A stretch of 64,000 bases of DNA from Carboxylicivirga mesophila (GCF_018271975.1 NZ_JAGUCN010000007.1:124001-188000), one strand, 5' to 3'. Shown: positions 41,814-51,505, counted from the stretch's first letter. The notes: generated from the sequence alone by a model not told the origin. Made by a program: numbers and translations.

Positions 41814-43589
41814 ATGCAGGCATTAAATGATTTATTGCTATTGATTGATTCGTATATCGGTAGCCACCTTTGGTTTGTATTGCTGCTTCTTGGCACCGGT
41901 ATCTTTTTTACTATCTACCTTAAATTTCCTCAAATAAGATATTTCAAATACGCTATTCGCATTGTTCAGGGTAAATTTGACAAGGATGATGATGAAGGTG
42001 ATACATCTCATTTTCAGGCATTAACAACCGCACTATCAGGAACTGTTGGTACTGGTAATATAGCCGGTGTAGCGTTCGCCGTGCACTTGGGTGGCCCGGC
42101 AGCTCTCTTCTGGATGCTGGTGACGGCAATGTTTGGTATGACCACCAAGTTTGTTGAAGTAACCCTATCTCATAAATACCGTGAAAAAGCTGCGGACGGA
42201 TCTATTGCTGGAGGACCGATGTATTTTATGCAGAAGCGATTAAATATTAAAACGTCTTCCGGTAAAACCATAAAAACAGGCTATTGGATTGCAGCCATTT
42301 TTGCATTGGCTACCATTCTCTCATCATTTGGTACCGGTAGCTTACCTCAAATAAATAGTATCTCCAATTCTTTATTTTCAACATTTGGTATTCCGCATAT
42401 GATTACCGGCTTGGTATTGGCTATACTGCTTGGGTTTGTAATTATTGGTGGCATAAAGCGCATTGCCAAGGTAACATCAAGGTTGGTGCCGGCCATGGCA
42501 CTCATCTATTTCATAGGCGCATTGGCAGTTATTATTTTTAATTATCAAAATGTCTGGCCTTCATTGCAGGCCATAGTGGGAGATATCTTTACAGGCTCAT
42601 CGGCTACCGGAGGTTTCTTGGGTGCCACCATTGCATTTGCGTTTAATCGGGGAGTTAACCGCGGCTTATTTTCCAATGAAGCAGGTCAGGGTTCAGCGCC
42701 AATTGCCCACGCCGCTGCCAAAGCCCATGAGCCCGTTTCTGAAGGCCTTGTGGCATTGTTAGAGCCTTTTATCGATACCATTATTATTTGTACGCTGACA
42801 GGTTTTGTCTTATTGTCTTCAGGTGTTTGGAAAGATAAACAGGATAATCGTTTTCAGTTGGCCGATTTGCAAGTGGTTAATACCATTGCCGTTAGTGATC
42901 AAACAGAAGAGGGACGTCAGCAGTTGGCAGCGCACATCAATGGCGAAGCACCCCTGCCACTATTTGATGGCGAGCTAACCATCAAGGATGGTAAGGTTGG
43001 TTCTCCTGTTATTTTTATTCATGCGCGTTCGCTTGCAGAAGATGTGCTTGTTAAGCAAGGTGGAAAACTTTACAACGGAAAGCTGCAGGTTGATAATGGT
43101 GATGTTGTTGTGAAAGATCAGAAGCTGACGCTGTTTGAAAGGATTAAATCTCAGTTTTCGCACTCAGGCAATAATAAAATTGTCATTGAGGGTAAGTCAT
43201 TAATTCATAGTGCGCCTCTAACAGCAGTGGCCTTTACAAAAAGCTGGTTTGGCGATTTTGGCAAATACATTGTCTCTATAGGATTACTGTTATTCGCATT
43301 TTCAACGGCTATCTCCTGGTCATATTATGGCGATAGAGCAGTCACTTACCTGTGGGGCTCAAAGTATGTTATCTGGTATCATTTTATTTATGTTATTGGA
43401 TTTTTTATAGCTTCTTTTGTCGATACAACCATTATCTGGACACTTTCGGGGATAACAATTGCTTTGATGACTATTCCAAACCTGTTTGGTTTATTAGTTT
43501 TGCATAAAGAGATGAAAACAGATGTAAAGCTGTTTTGGAAAGAGTACCAGGAACGATTCCCGGAAGAGGAGGGGGTGCCAAAGAATTAA
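41814..43589 (+). CDS. AGCS-family sodium:alanine/glycine symporter with inserted soluble domain
   Basis: Na+-coupled small amino acid uptake system in the inner membrane. The family core is clear: [13 protein letters not shown] (about 75-87), GGPMYFMQ near 133, [22 protein letters not shown] (about 282-303, split here) and the late [16 protein letters not shown]. Length 591 aa is well above the usual 450-540. The excess is a hydrophilic block at about 340-465, between the helix ending LLSSGVW and the segment SAPLTAVAF. Only 4 nt separate the stop from the ECF sigma start. Confidence 0.9.
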   Translation: MQALNDLLLLIDSYIGSHLWFVLLLLGTGIFFTIYLKFPQIRYFKYAIRIVQGKFDKDDDEGDTSHFQALTTALSGTVGTGNIAGVAFAVHLGGPAALFWMLVTAMFGMTTKFVEVTLSHKYREKAADGSIAGGPMYFMQKRLNIKTSSGKTIKTGYWIAAIFALATILSSFGTGSLPQINSISNSLFSTFGIPHMITGLVLAILLGFVIIGGIKRIAKVTSRLVPAMALIYFIGALAVIIFNYQNVWPSLQAIVGDIFTGSSATGGFLGATIAFAFNRGVNRGLFSNEAGQGSAPIAHAAAKAHEPVSEGLVALLEPFIDTIIICTLTGFVLLSSGVWKDKQDNRFQLADLQVVNTIAVSDQTEEGRQQLAAHINGEAPLPLFDGELTIKDGKVGSPVIFIHARSLAEDVLVKQGGKLYNGKLQVDNGDVVVKDQKLTLFERIKSQFSHSGNNKIVIEGKSLIHSAPLTAVAFTKSWFGDFGKYIVSIGLLLFAFSTAISWSYYGDRAVTYLWGSKYVIWYHFIYVIGFFIASFVDTTIIWTLSGITIALMTIPNLFGLLVLHKEMKTDVKLFWKEYQERFPEEEGVPKN

Positions 43590-43593
43590 TTTC

Positions 43594-44124
43594 ATGCAGG
43601 AAACAAAGCAGATACAAACTAAAAAGGAATTCGAGCATTTCTTTAATACACATCATGCCGATATGGTGCGCTATGCCTATAAATTTGTTCAGCGCACCGA
43701 TGTGGCATCTGATATTGTGCAGGAAGCGTTTGTAAAGCTTTGGGAGGGAAGACGCCATATTTTAGCCAACATTTCCTTAAAAGCGTATTTATATAAGGTG
43801 GTCTATAATTTATCCTTAAATCACATTGAGCAGCTTAAGCTGCGAGCCAGGCACCATGACTCTATTTATACAGACTTGATGGAGATGGAAATGGACTACT
43901 ACAAAGATGAAAAGAGTTTGTTACAGGATGAGCGACTTGAATCCTTGCGCAGCATGTTGAATGAACTGCCCAAAGGATGCTATGAGGTTATTGATTTGAG
44001 TCGGTTTCAGGGTTTAAAAAACAAAGAAATAGCCCAAAAACTCGATGTGCCTGTTCGTACAATAGAAACGCGTATCTATCGCTGTATTAGTAAATTGAAG
44101 GAGCTAGTAAAAAGGGCAGTGTAA
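43594..44124 (+). CDS. ECF-type RNA polymerase sigma factor
   Basis: 176-residue extracytoplasmic-function sigma factor of the Bacteroidota FecI-like group. Region 2 contains MVRYAYKFVQ and DIVQEAFVKLWE (about 24-51); region 4 has the KNKEIAQKLDVPVRTIETRI helix-turn-helix (about 147-166). It is followed by a FecR anti-sigma factor and an STN-bearing SusC, so it probably activates that SusCD pair when the transporter is engaged. The start is 4 nt after the symporter stop, which suggests read-through expression from that gene. Confidence 0.92.
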   Translation: MQETKQIQTKKEFEHFFNTHHADMVRYAYKFVQRTDVASDIVQEAFVKLWEGRRHILANISLKAYLYKVVYNLSLNHIEQLKLRARHHDSIYTDLMEMEMDYYKDEKSLLQDERLESLRSMLNELPKGCYEVIDLSRFQGLKNKEIAQKLDVPVRTIETRIYRCISKLKELVKRAV

Positions 44125-44198
44125 TTTTTCGCAATTTTTTTTGAAATAGTTGACGTAGTTTCTGAAATTCATCTGTCATTGATACAGAAGACAGACGG

Positions 44199-45179
44199 AT
44201 GAAACAATTAAACGATATAGAGACCATAATAATTCGAAGCCTTGATAAAACAGCTACAGAACAAGAGTTGGCAGTTTTGTATGATTGGTTGAAGGCTTCG
44301 ACAGAGAATAAGGCGCAATACTATCAAATAAAAGATACCTGGGATGCTGCAGGCATCATTACTCCCGATACCGCTAGTGCCTGGAGACAACTGAATAAGC
44401 AGGTTGATGCAAATAAAAAAATGCCACGGTGGATAATCGAAACGATTAAAATAGCTGCCGTTGCGGTGCTTGTTGCCGTGGCCACCTACACCGTATTTAA
44501 AATCCCTCAAAAGCCCCCTGTTGAACCAGCAATGGCCAAAGTGGTTGTGCCAAATGGTTCGCAAAGCACAGTGGTATTGGCCGATGGTACCACTGTCAGA
44601 CTCAACTCTGGTTCAGAGTTAGTGTATCCCTCCCAATTTAATAGCGATGTAAGAAAGGTCGAATTGACAGGTGAAGGGTATTTTAAAGTGAAACACAACA
44701 CGGCCCATCCTTTTATTGTGTCAGCTGGCGAGATAGATGTTAAGGTACTAGGTACTGAATTTAATGTAATGGCCTATCCGGATTTGGAACGAATTGAAAC
44801 AACATTAGTGGAAGGAAGTGTGGCGCTTAATAAAAGAGGGACGGCTAATGGCCATATTGTTTTAAAGCCAGGCGAGAAAGCAGTTTTTGAAAACGATGAG
44901 CTTGTTGTTACTCCGGCTGATATAGAACTCGAAACCACCTGGACACAGAAAGGCTTTTATTTTCAGAGTACAAGCTTTGAAGAGTTAGTCAGTCGATTAG
45001 AACGATGGTATGATGTTGACATCATTATAGATGATGAAGATTTTATAGACATCACCTTTACTGGCAAGTTCAGAAATAAAGAAAGCATATGGCAAGTGTT
45101 GGATGTAATAAAAATGACAACACCAATTGATTATAAAACCAAAGAAGGAAAAATTTACATAACACTCATAAATCAGTAG
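44199..45179 (+). CDS. FecR-family anti-sigma factor with DUF4974
   Basis: Inner-membrane anti-sigma protein, 326 aa. The N-terminal cytosolic part (1-75) would hold the sigma factor. One transmembrane helix lies at 79-101. The periplasmic FecR domain (about 108-210, VVLADGTTVRLNSGSEL then GEGYFKV) and a C-terminal DUF4974 domain (about 240-320) would read the STN domain of the partner SusC. Position between the sigma gene and susC supports this trans-envelope circuit. Confidence 0.92.
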   Translation: MKQLNDIETIIIRSLDKTATEQELAVLYDWLKASTENKAQYYQIKDTWDAAGIITPDTASAWRQLNKQVDANKKMPRWIIETIKIAAVAVLVAVATYTVFKIPQKPPVEPAMAKVVVPNGSQSTVVLADGTTVRLNSGSELVYPSQFNSDVRKVELTGEGYFKVKHNTAHPFIVSAGEIDVKVLGTEFNVMAYPDLERIETTLVEGSVALNKRGTANGHIVLKPGEKAVFENDELVVTPADIELETTWTQKGFYFQSTSFEELVSRLERWYDVDIIIDDEDFIDITFTGKFRNKESIWQVLDVIKMTTPIDYKTKEGKIYITLINQ

Positions 45180-45207
45180 CCTATGAGATAGGAGCATAAA
45201 CCAAAAC

Positions 45208-45239
45208 GACCGGTATGATGCGGCAACATCACCCCGGTC
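45208..45239 (+). other. Two-part hairpin between fecR and susC
   Basis: Outer stem GACCGG/CCGGTC (45208-45213, 45234-45239), a 2x2 internal loop, inner stem TGATG/CATCA (45216-45220, 45227-45231) and a 6-nt loop. No U-run follows, so it is not a typical terminator. Confidence 0.55.
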
Positions 45240-45281
45240 TGATAAATTTAAAACAAGTTTAAAAGTAAATCACTCAAAAGT

Positions 45282-48200
45282 ATGAAAAAAAAATTGAATG
45301 ACATGATACCTGTCGTGTCATGTCTAAATCCAAAACTTTGGAAGATTATGAAACTAACAATAGTTTTTATGATTTTCGGAATGGTTCAGCTCTCTGCAAC
45401 AAGCTATTCGCAGAATGTAAAGCTTAACCTGAAACGTGGTCAAAACACCCTAAAGCATGTATTTGACCAAATCGAAAAACAATCATCATTCACAATTTTT
45501 TACCAGGATGAGCAGGTCAACCTTGATAAGCAGATAACCAATAGCCTGCAGGGCGGACAACTCTCTGAGGTGTTAGATAAAGCCCTCGAAGGTACAGGAC
45601 TGACATATAAGATCAATGATCAGGTTATCATCATTCTTGAAAAGCACCCTGAGGTGGCAATAGAGCAAGATGTGCAACGCACTGTAAAAGGACGTGTTAT
45701 TGGCGTTGATGGCGAACCCTTGCCCGGCGTAAATGTATTTATAGAAGGTACAACACAGGGAACCATCACCAATATTGATGGTGAATACGAGCTGGAAATT
45801 GAAGAGGATAATCAAAGTATTGTATTCTCATTTATTGGTTTCCAAACGCAAACGATTGCAGTAAGTGGCCGTAATCAAATCAACATCACGCTTGTAGAAG
45901 AATCGATTGGTTTAGATGAAGTGGTAGCAGTTGGTTATGGTGTGCAGAAGAAAAGTGACCTTACCGGAGCTGTAGCAAAAGTAAAAAGTGAGGAATTGAA
46001 TAAAGTGGCTGCTGCCAACCCTGCCGAAGGTTTGCAAGGACGTATAGCAGGTGTAAATATTACCAAGGGCGACGGTTCCCCAGGTGGTTCGGGCGTTAGC
46101 ATCAAGATTAGAGGAGTAGGTACGCTAGGCGGAAATACACCATTAATTGTGGTTGATGGCTTTATTGGTGGTAATCTGAATGATATTAACCCCAATGATA
46201 TTGAGTCGATGGAAGTGCTAAAAGATGGCGCAGCAGCTGCTATCTATGGTTCACGAGCGGCTAACGGGGTCATTTTAGTAACCACCAAGAAAGGAAAAAA
46301 AGGTGAAGTAAAGGTGGATATTACATCCAATGTAAGTGTGGTTAACTCCATCAATAACTTCGATTTGCTAAACGCAGAAGAATACATCACTGTACACAAA
46401 ATGATGTATGAGAATGCCGGCGATGCGCTGCCTGAGTATGTATCAAATGGCTTTGTACCAAAGGCTGATACAGATTGGCAAGACCAGGTGTTTAGAACAG
46501 GATTGCTTCAAAACCATGACGTACGTTTAAGTGGCGGTGGTGAAAACATCACATACAGTCTTTCAGGTGGAATTTCAGATGAAAAAGGTACGCTGATAGG
46601 TTCTGACTTTAGAAGAAATAACTGGCGGGCGCGCATTGGCTTGACAAAAGGTATTTTAGATGTCGATGCTAACCTTGCCTACTCGGGTAAGAAAACGCAT
46701 ACGCCTTTTTACAGCATGACCGAGACCTATAAAATCTCACCTCTCATTCCTGTTTACGACGAGGAATCGGAATGGGGCTATGGAATGTCATATGCCGGCA
46801 TGCCAGATCACCGTAACCCAATTGCCCGACAAAATTACCGTCAGGGAGGTTACGAAGAAGAATATGTAACAGCCAACGTTTCGGGTACATTAAACCTGTT
46901 GAAATGGTTGAAATACAAAGTTAATGCAGGGTATAAAACATCCTCAGAGTATAAGACCTTCCATGTAACACCTCACCAGGATCGTGTGCAAGACGAGGTT
47001 TTATTTACTTCAGTGGACGAATCAAGAGCTAAATACACCGAATCATTGCTCGAAAACTTATTGATTTTTAACAAGCAAATTAATGAGCACAGTTTTGATG
47101 CCGTTTTGGGGTATGCCTATCAGGAGGAGAACTATGCCTGGACAGGTGCCACTGCTTTGGGTTATCTCAATGAACACAGTGTGGAAGATGGTAGTCTGGT
47201 AACAGTGACCAATCCTGCTGGTTTTGTTGACAATAGCTATAATACAATCGATGCTGGTATTGGTGGTGAATTCAGTGCTTCAGGCAGTAATTGGAATTAC
47301 ACACGTATATCATTATTTGGTCGAATAAACTATTCGTTTGCAAGTAAATATTTAGTTCAGCTATCGGTTCGTCGTGATGGCTCATCAAAATTTGGTACTC
47401 AAAACCAATATGGTACATTCCCATCAGCAGCTATTGGCTGGCGTTTAACCGAAGAAGGCTTCCTGAAGGATAATGGTTTTATCAGTAACCTGAAGTTACG
47501 TGCCTCATGGGGACAATTGGGTAGCGAAGGTAACCTGAATCCATACATGTGGCAGGCTTTAATAACTACAGCTAATGATTACAGTTTAGGCTATGTGCGT
47601 GGTAATGGTCAAAGTCCATGGCCGGGTAGTGCTGCTAAGCAAATCCCGGATAATGCCCTTAAATGGGAGGTGGCTGAATCATTAAACATGGGATTGGACT
47701 ATGGTTTTATCAATAATCGCATTACCGGTACCATCAACTATTACATTAATGATACCAAAGACCTGTTGATGAACTACCAGCTAGCATCATCAGCTGGATC
47801 AGAAGCACGTATTATGAATACTGCAGCTATGCGTAACCAGGGTTTGGAGCTGGAGTTGTCTTATCATAGTCAGAAGCGTCCGTTTACCTATGATATCACT
47901 GGAACACTGTCCACACTGAAGAATGAAGTGACGGCCCTGGATAATCCGGATCAGTCAATATATGGATACGGGCTATTCCTGGGGGATTCACACTTCCCTA
48001 ACCAAACACGCATTGGTTCACCTGTTGGTGCCTTCTATCTTTACAAGACCGATGGTATCTTCCAGGATCAAAGTGAAGTGGATGCACATGTGAATGCCGA
48101 TGGCAAACCGCTTCAGGCTGCCGCAGCTCCTGGGGATATTCGTTTTGTGGATACTAACAATGATGGTAGCATTGGCGAAGATGATAAAGTATATATGGGC

Positions 48201-48704
48201 ACAGGTTTGCCAAAAGTGGAATATTCATTATCATTCAGTGCTTACTATAAAAACTTTGATTTCTCAATGCTACTTTATGGTGTAGCTGGTAATAAGATTT
48301 ATAACGGCATTGGTTACAATTTGTCCAACATGTCGGGTGGTTCTAATTACTTGTCATCTACCTTGGATGCCTGGACACCTGAAAATACCAATACATCAGT
48401 GCCTCGTGCCGTATTAGGCGATCCTAATGGTAATGCTAAAGTGGCTTCAGATCGTTATCTGGAAGATGGCGGGTATCTTAAACTAAAGAACCTGCAGATT
48501 GGTTATACGCTGCCAAAATCGCTTTTGGATAAAGTGTCAATTGACAAGCTTCGCGTTTTTGTTGGTGGTCAGAATTTATTCACCATCACCAACTACTCTG
48601 GCTTGGATCCTGAGATATCTCGCGATGTATTTAATACGGGTACCGACCGTTCTGTTTATCCGCAAACCCGAATGATAACAACAGGTGTTCAATTAAGCTT
48701 CTAA
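45282..48704 (+). CDS. SusC/RagA-type TonB-dependent transporter with STN signalling domain
   Basis: Outer-membrane transporter importing an oligomer captured by its SusD partner. An N-terminal signal region with a hydrophobic stretch near 25-42 is followed by the STN domain (about 48-115). Next come the carboxypeptidase-D-like domain (about 128-205), the plug with the DEVVAVGYG motif near 213-221, and the long barrel ending TRMITTGVQLSF. Length 1140 aa. The STN domain marks it as a signalling transporter that talks to the FecR and sigma factor just upstream. No substrate-degrading enzyme is adjacent, so the ligand is unknown. Confidence 0.95.
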   Translation: MKKKLNDMIPVVSCLNPKLWKIMKLTIVFMIFGMVQLSATSYSQNVKLNLKRGQNTLKHVFDQIEKQSSFTIFYQDEQVNLDKQITNSLQGGQLSEVLDKALEGTGLTYKINDQVIIILEKHPEVAIEQDVQRTVKGRVIGVDGEPLPGVNVFIEGTTQGTITNIDGEYELEIEEDNQSIVFSFIGFQTQTIAVSGRNQINITLVEESIGLDEVVAVGYGVQKKSDLTGAVAKVKSEELNKVAAANPAEGLQGRIAGVNITKGDGSPGGSGVSIKIRGVGTLGGNTPLIVVDGFIGGNLNDINPNDIESMEVLKDGAAAAIYGSRAANGVILVTTKKGKKGEVKVDITSNVSVVNSINNFDLLNAEEYITVHKMMYENAGDALPEYVSNGFVPKADTDWQDQVFRTGLLQNHDVRLSGGGENITYSLSGGISDEKGTLIGSDFRRNNWRARIGLTKGILDVDANLAYSGKKTHTPFYSMTETYKISPLIPVYDEESEWGYGMSYAGMPDHRNPIARQNYRQGGYEEEYVTANVSGTLNLLKWLKYKVNAGYKTSSEYKTFHVTPHQDRVQDEVLFTSVDESRAKYTESLLENLLIFNKQINEHSFDAVLGYAYQEENYAWTGATALGYLNEHSVEDGSLVTVTNPAGFVDNSYNTIDAGIGGEFSASGSNWNYTRISLFGRINYSFASKYLVQLSVRRDGSSKFGTQNQYGTFPSAAIGWRLTEEGFLKDNGFISNLKLRASWGQLGSEGNLNPYMWQALITTANDYSLGYVRGNGQSPWPGSAAKQIPDNALKWEVAESLNMGLDYGFINNRITGTINYYINDTKDLLMNYQLASSAGSEARIMNTAAMRNQGLELELSYHSQKRPFTYDITGTLSTLKNEVTALDNPDQSIYGYGLFLGDSHFPNQTRIGSPVGAFYLYKTDGIFQDQSEVDAHVNADGKPLQAAAAPGDIRFVDTNNDGSIGEDDKVYMGTGLPKVEYSLSFSAYYKNFDFSMLLYGVAGNKIYNGIGYNLSNMSGGSNYLSSTLDAWTPENTNTSVPRAVLGDPNGNAKVASDRYLEDGGYLKLKNLQIGYTLPKSLLDKVSIDKLRVFVGGQNLFTITNYSGLDPEISRDVFNTGTDRSVYPQTRMITTGVQLSF

Positions 48705-48721
48705 CATTTAAAATTTTCACA

Positions 48722-50308
48722 ATGAAAAAATTAAATTACATAAAATATATAGCGCTGGCTTTACTGCTTGTTAACACGCTGGTTGCTTGTGATGCAGACA
48801 AGCTGTTGCAGGAGTCACCGGATGATTTAACAACAGATGACTTTTACCGTAATCAGGAAGATGCTGAAGGTGCTGTTGCAGCAGCATATTCGCAATTGGA
48901 ATGTGCCACTGAGTACTGGTCATTTGCCGAAGTCAAATTTGTAGTGGATAATTACCGCAGTGATTTAACGCAATATGGTAAAGATGCCGCTAATTATCCA
49001 AACTGGACCGATATTGCCAACTTTACAAATGAATTTGGTAATACGCAGGTGACTACCTACTGGGACAGACATTATAAGGGGGTGAACTTCGCTAACCAGG
49101 TGATAACCTTTGTGGGGGCCATGGAAGATGAAAAAATTGACCCTAAGGTTAGAGAAGAACTAGTGGCTGAAGCACGTTTTTTAAGAGGCTTTTATCATTT
49201 CAAACTATTGATGAATTTTGAAGAAATCATCTTACGTGATAAAGTGGCCACATCTGTTGAGGACGCCGCACAAGGTCTTAACCCGAGAACAGAAGCATGG
49301 GAACATATTATTGAAGATTTTAAAGGCGCTGCCGGGAAGTTGCCAGTGAGTCGTAATGCAGAAAACATTGGACGCGTGACTAAAGGAGCAGCGGTAGCAA
49401 TGGCGGCTAAATGTTTATTATTCAGATCAGGTGAAGAGCCAAATAACAAGGCAGACTATTTGAATGAAGCAAAAACATTGTTTCATAGTGTGGTTGAAGG
49501 TGGTGAATACAGCTATCAACTGGTAGATGATTTTCCAAGCATGTTTGATGGCACCAATGAAAACAGTAGTGAAAGTTTGTTTGAGCTACAATTGTCACCT
49601 GTAACTGCCGGTGGAGCATATTATAAGTTTCCATCACACCGTTGGTTGCGTGTAGGCGACCTGGGTGGCTGGGATGAGATACGTGCTGCCGATAATTTAT
49701 TTGGTATTATGACGAAGGAGGGCATGACTGCCAGTGATGGTGGTTATGACCATCGTGTATTAGGTTCATTAATTTTTGATCATCCATATTACAACGATGA
49801 AAATAATCCTCCATTCTTCGAATATACCTGGAATACATTATGTGGCTGGTACCAGGCTGGTGAGTGGACGAATGAACAAGTGCCAGGTGTGGATTACAGT
49901 GATGTAGCATTTAGAAAGTACTTACCAGCTAATGGCGAATTCTGGGAAAATCAGTCATCAGTAAATATTCCTTTGCTGCGCTATGCCGATGTATTATTGA
50001 TGTATGCTGAGGTGTTAAACGAACTGAATGAACCAGAGACTGCATTAACTTATATCAATGAGGTAAGAGCCGTTCATGGTAAAATGCCGGCAGTGACTGG
50101 ATTAAACCAGGAGGCTGTGCGCGAACAGATAGAATTTGAGCGTATTATGGAATTTACAATGGAAGGAGCCAGGTTCTTTGATTTACGCCGATGGGGTAAA
50201 TTAGAAGAGGCAATGGCAGCAGCGGGCAGACAGTATTTTAAATTAGATCAGCATGCCTTCTTCCCAATTCCACAGAAAGAGGTTATCTCAAATAATGCGC
50301 TTAACTAA
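48722..50308 (+). CDS. SusD/RagB-family surface nutrient-binding lipoprotein
   Basis: Surface lipoprotein acting as lid and binding partner of the upstream SusC. Lipobox LVACD (Cys23), then the TPR-like SusD fold: FYRNQEDAEGAVAAAYSQL early, EARFLRGFYHFKLL near 150, and the C-terminal RYADVLLMYAEVLNELNEP and ERIMEFTMEGARFFDLRRWG signatures. Length 528 aa. It begins 18 nt after susC. A G+C-rich hairpin with a weak T-tract follows at 50343. Confidence 0.95.
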   Translation: MKKLNYIKYIALALLLVNTLVACDADKLLQESPDDLTTDDFYRNQEDAEGAVAAAYSQLECATEYWSFAEVKFVVDNYRSDLTQYGKDAANYPNWTDIANFTNEFGNTQVTTYWDRHYKGVNFANQVITFVGAMEDEKIDPKVREELVAEARFLRGFYHFKLLMNFEEIILRDKVATSVEDAAQGLNPRTEAWEHIIEDFKGAAGKLPVSRNAENIGRVTKGAAVAMAAKCLLFRSGEEPNNKADYLNEAKTLFHSVVEGGEYSYQLVDDFPSMFDGTNENSSESLFELQLSPVTAGGAYYKFPSHRWLRVGDLGGWDEIRAADNLFGIMTKEGMTASDGGYDHRVLGSLIFDHPYYNDENNPPFFEYTWNTLCGWYQAGEWTNEQVPGVDYSDVAFRKYLPANGEFWENQSSVNIPLLRYADVLLMYAEVLNELNEPETALTYINEVRAVHGKMPAVTGLNQEAVREQIEFERIMEFTMEGARFFDLRRWGKLEEAMAAAGRQYFKLDQHAFFPIPQKEVISNNALN

Positions 50309-50342
50309 AGTTATTAGTGTGTGATTTGGATTTAGATCGATT

Positions 50343-50367
50343 CGGGCCCGCTTTGGCGGGCTCGTTT
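50343..50367 (+). terminator. Terminator of the first SusCD operon
   Basis: GGGCCCGC pairs with GCGGGCTC (one G-U), 4-nt loop, followed by a short GTTTC tail; strong stem, weak T-tract. Confidence 0.6.
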
Positions 50368-50399
50368 CACATTAGCTAATTAATAACTACTTTTGAAGC

Positions 50400-50687
50400 A
50401 TGACTTCATACATTGTTATTGCCTTGTTTGCCGTTGGCATCGCCATTGGCTGGTTATTACGCGATAAAGATAAGACCCGAAAAGGGGTTGATACGGCCGT
50501 TACCTGGTCGGTATATCTACTATTGTTTCTCTTAGGAATCTCGGTAGGTATCAACAAAGAAATAGTCAATAATTTTTCCAGAATCGGTTATCAGGCTTTC
50601 TGGCTGACTTTTGGTGCAGTAGCCGGAAGTGTATTAATTGCCTGGTTGGTGTATCATTTCTTTTTTAAAACAGATAACGAAGAGTAA
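50400..50687 (+). CDS. LysO-like exporter, N-terminal half as a separate gene
   Basis: 95-residue membrane protein with three hydrophobic helices (about 4-20, 35-50, 65-88). It corresponds to the N-terminal part of LysO/YbjE (DUF340), which in E. coli exports lysine and is about 299 aa; the sum here is 95+201. The stop is 2 nt before the next ATG. Both frames look intact, with clean starts and stops, so this reads as a natural two-gene form rather than a frameshift. Confidence 0.78.
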   Translation: MTSYIVIALFAVGIAIGWLLRDKDKTRKGVDTAVTWSVYLLLFLLGISVGINKEIVNNFSRIGYQAFWLTFGAVAGSVLIAWLVYHFFFKTDNEE

Positions 50688-50689
50688 TA

Positions 50690-51295
50690 ATGAAAGGAAG
50701 TTTAATTATTCTGGCCTTTTTTGCAGTGGGCCTTTTAGGCGGTATTTATGGTTTATTTCCAGACTGGTTACTAAATGAAGACCTAACTACCTATGCTTTA
50801 TTTGTGCTGATGTTTTTGGTTGGTATTAGTATTGGCAGTGATAAAAATGCCTTTTACATCCTTCGCAAGTTAAACTTCAAAGTGGTATTGGTGCCGTTAA
50901 CGGTGATTATTGGCAGCTTATTGGGCACCGCCATTATATCGTTGATGCTTGCCGACATCGATATTAAGGAAGCCACTGCAGTAGGAGCAGGGTTTGGATA
51001 CTACTCCTTGTCAAGTATCTTTATCAGTCAGCTACATAGTCAGGAGCTGGGTGTCATCGCCTTACTGTCAAATATATTCAGAGAAATCATTACCCTGTTA
51101 GGGGTACCTATATTGGTTAAATATTTTGGTAAGCTGGCGGGTATTGCCACTGGTGGAGCTACAGCCATGGATACGACTTTACCTGTGATAGTTAAGTTTA
51201 CAGGTAAGGAATATGGCATCATAGCCATATTTAGCGGCATCATACTGACTATTTTAGTGCCAATCCTGGTGACAGTAATTCTGGAGTTCTCGTAA
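50690..51295 (+). CDS. LysO-like exporter, C-terminal half
   Basis: 201-residue membrane protein with about five or six helices, matching the C-terminal DUF340 part of LysO. The FLVGISIGSDK segment near 45 mirrors FLLGISVGINK in the first gene, showing an internal repeat. The conserved GAGFGYYSLSSIFISQL (about 99-115) and GGATAMDTTLPVIVKF segments are present. Probably exports lysine or a related basic amino acid as a complex with the first half. Substrate not tested. Confidence 0.82.
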   Translation: MKGSLIILAFFAVGLLGGIYGLFPDWLLNEDLTTYALFVLMFLVGISIGSDKNAFYILRKLNFKVVLVPLTVIIGSLLGTAIISLMLADIDIKEATAVGAGFGYYSLSSIFISQLHSQELGVIALLSNIFREIITLLGVPILVKYFGKLAGIATGGATAMDTTLPVIVKFTGKEYGIIAIFSGIILTILVPILVTVILEFS

Positions 51296-51402
51296 CAGAA
51301 TAAGCTTTAGCTTCTGATAACAACCATAGAAATTCAATTCATTAGGCCAGTTTGTGTGCTGTTGAATCTTGCAGCTTCAGTATCGGGGATATGGCCCGCT
51401 AT

Positions 51403-51454
51403 AAAAAGATTGCATCCGCTCTGGATAATCATTTATCAAACAAAGCGGACGCAA
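51403..51454 (-). terminator. Terminator of the META-domain gene
   Basis: TTGCATCCGCT (51410-51420) pairs with AGCGGACGCAA (51444-51454), 10 of 11, enclosing a small hairpin GATAA/TTATC. On the minus strand it is followed by CTTTTTAT. It lies about 50 nt after the gene's stop. Confidence 0.7.
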
Positions 51455-51505
51455 ATTTATGGATTTAATAATACGGTATTATGTACAGTTTTTCCGTTGA
51501 TATGC

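Noticed and set aside
50400-51295. Frameshifted pseudogene interpretation of LysO
   Set aside because: Both parts have clean starts, stops and full membrane helices, and the junction has a proper ATG two bases after the stop.
51391-51468. 25-codon ORF starting MARYKKIASALDNH with a GGGGA upstream
   Set aside because: It coincides with both arms of the terminator hairpin of the META gene, which explains the sequence constraint. No homology is apparent at this length.
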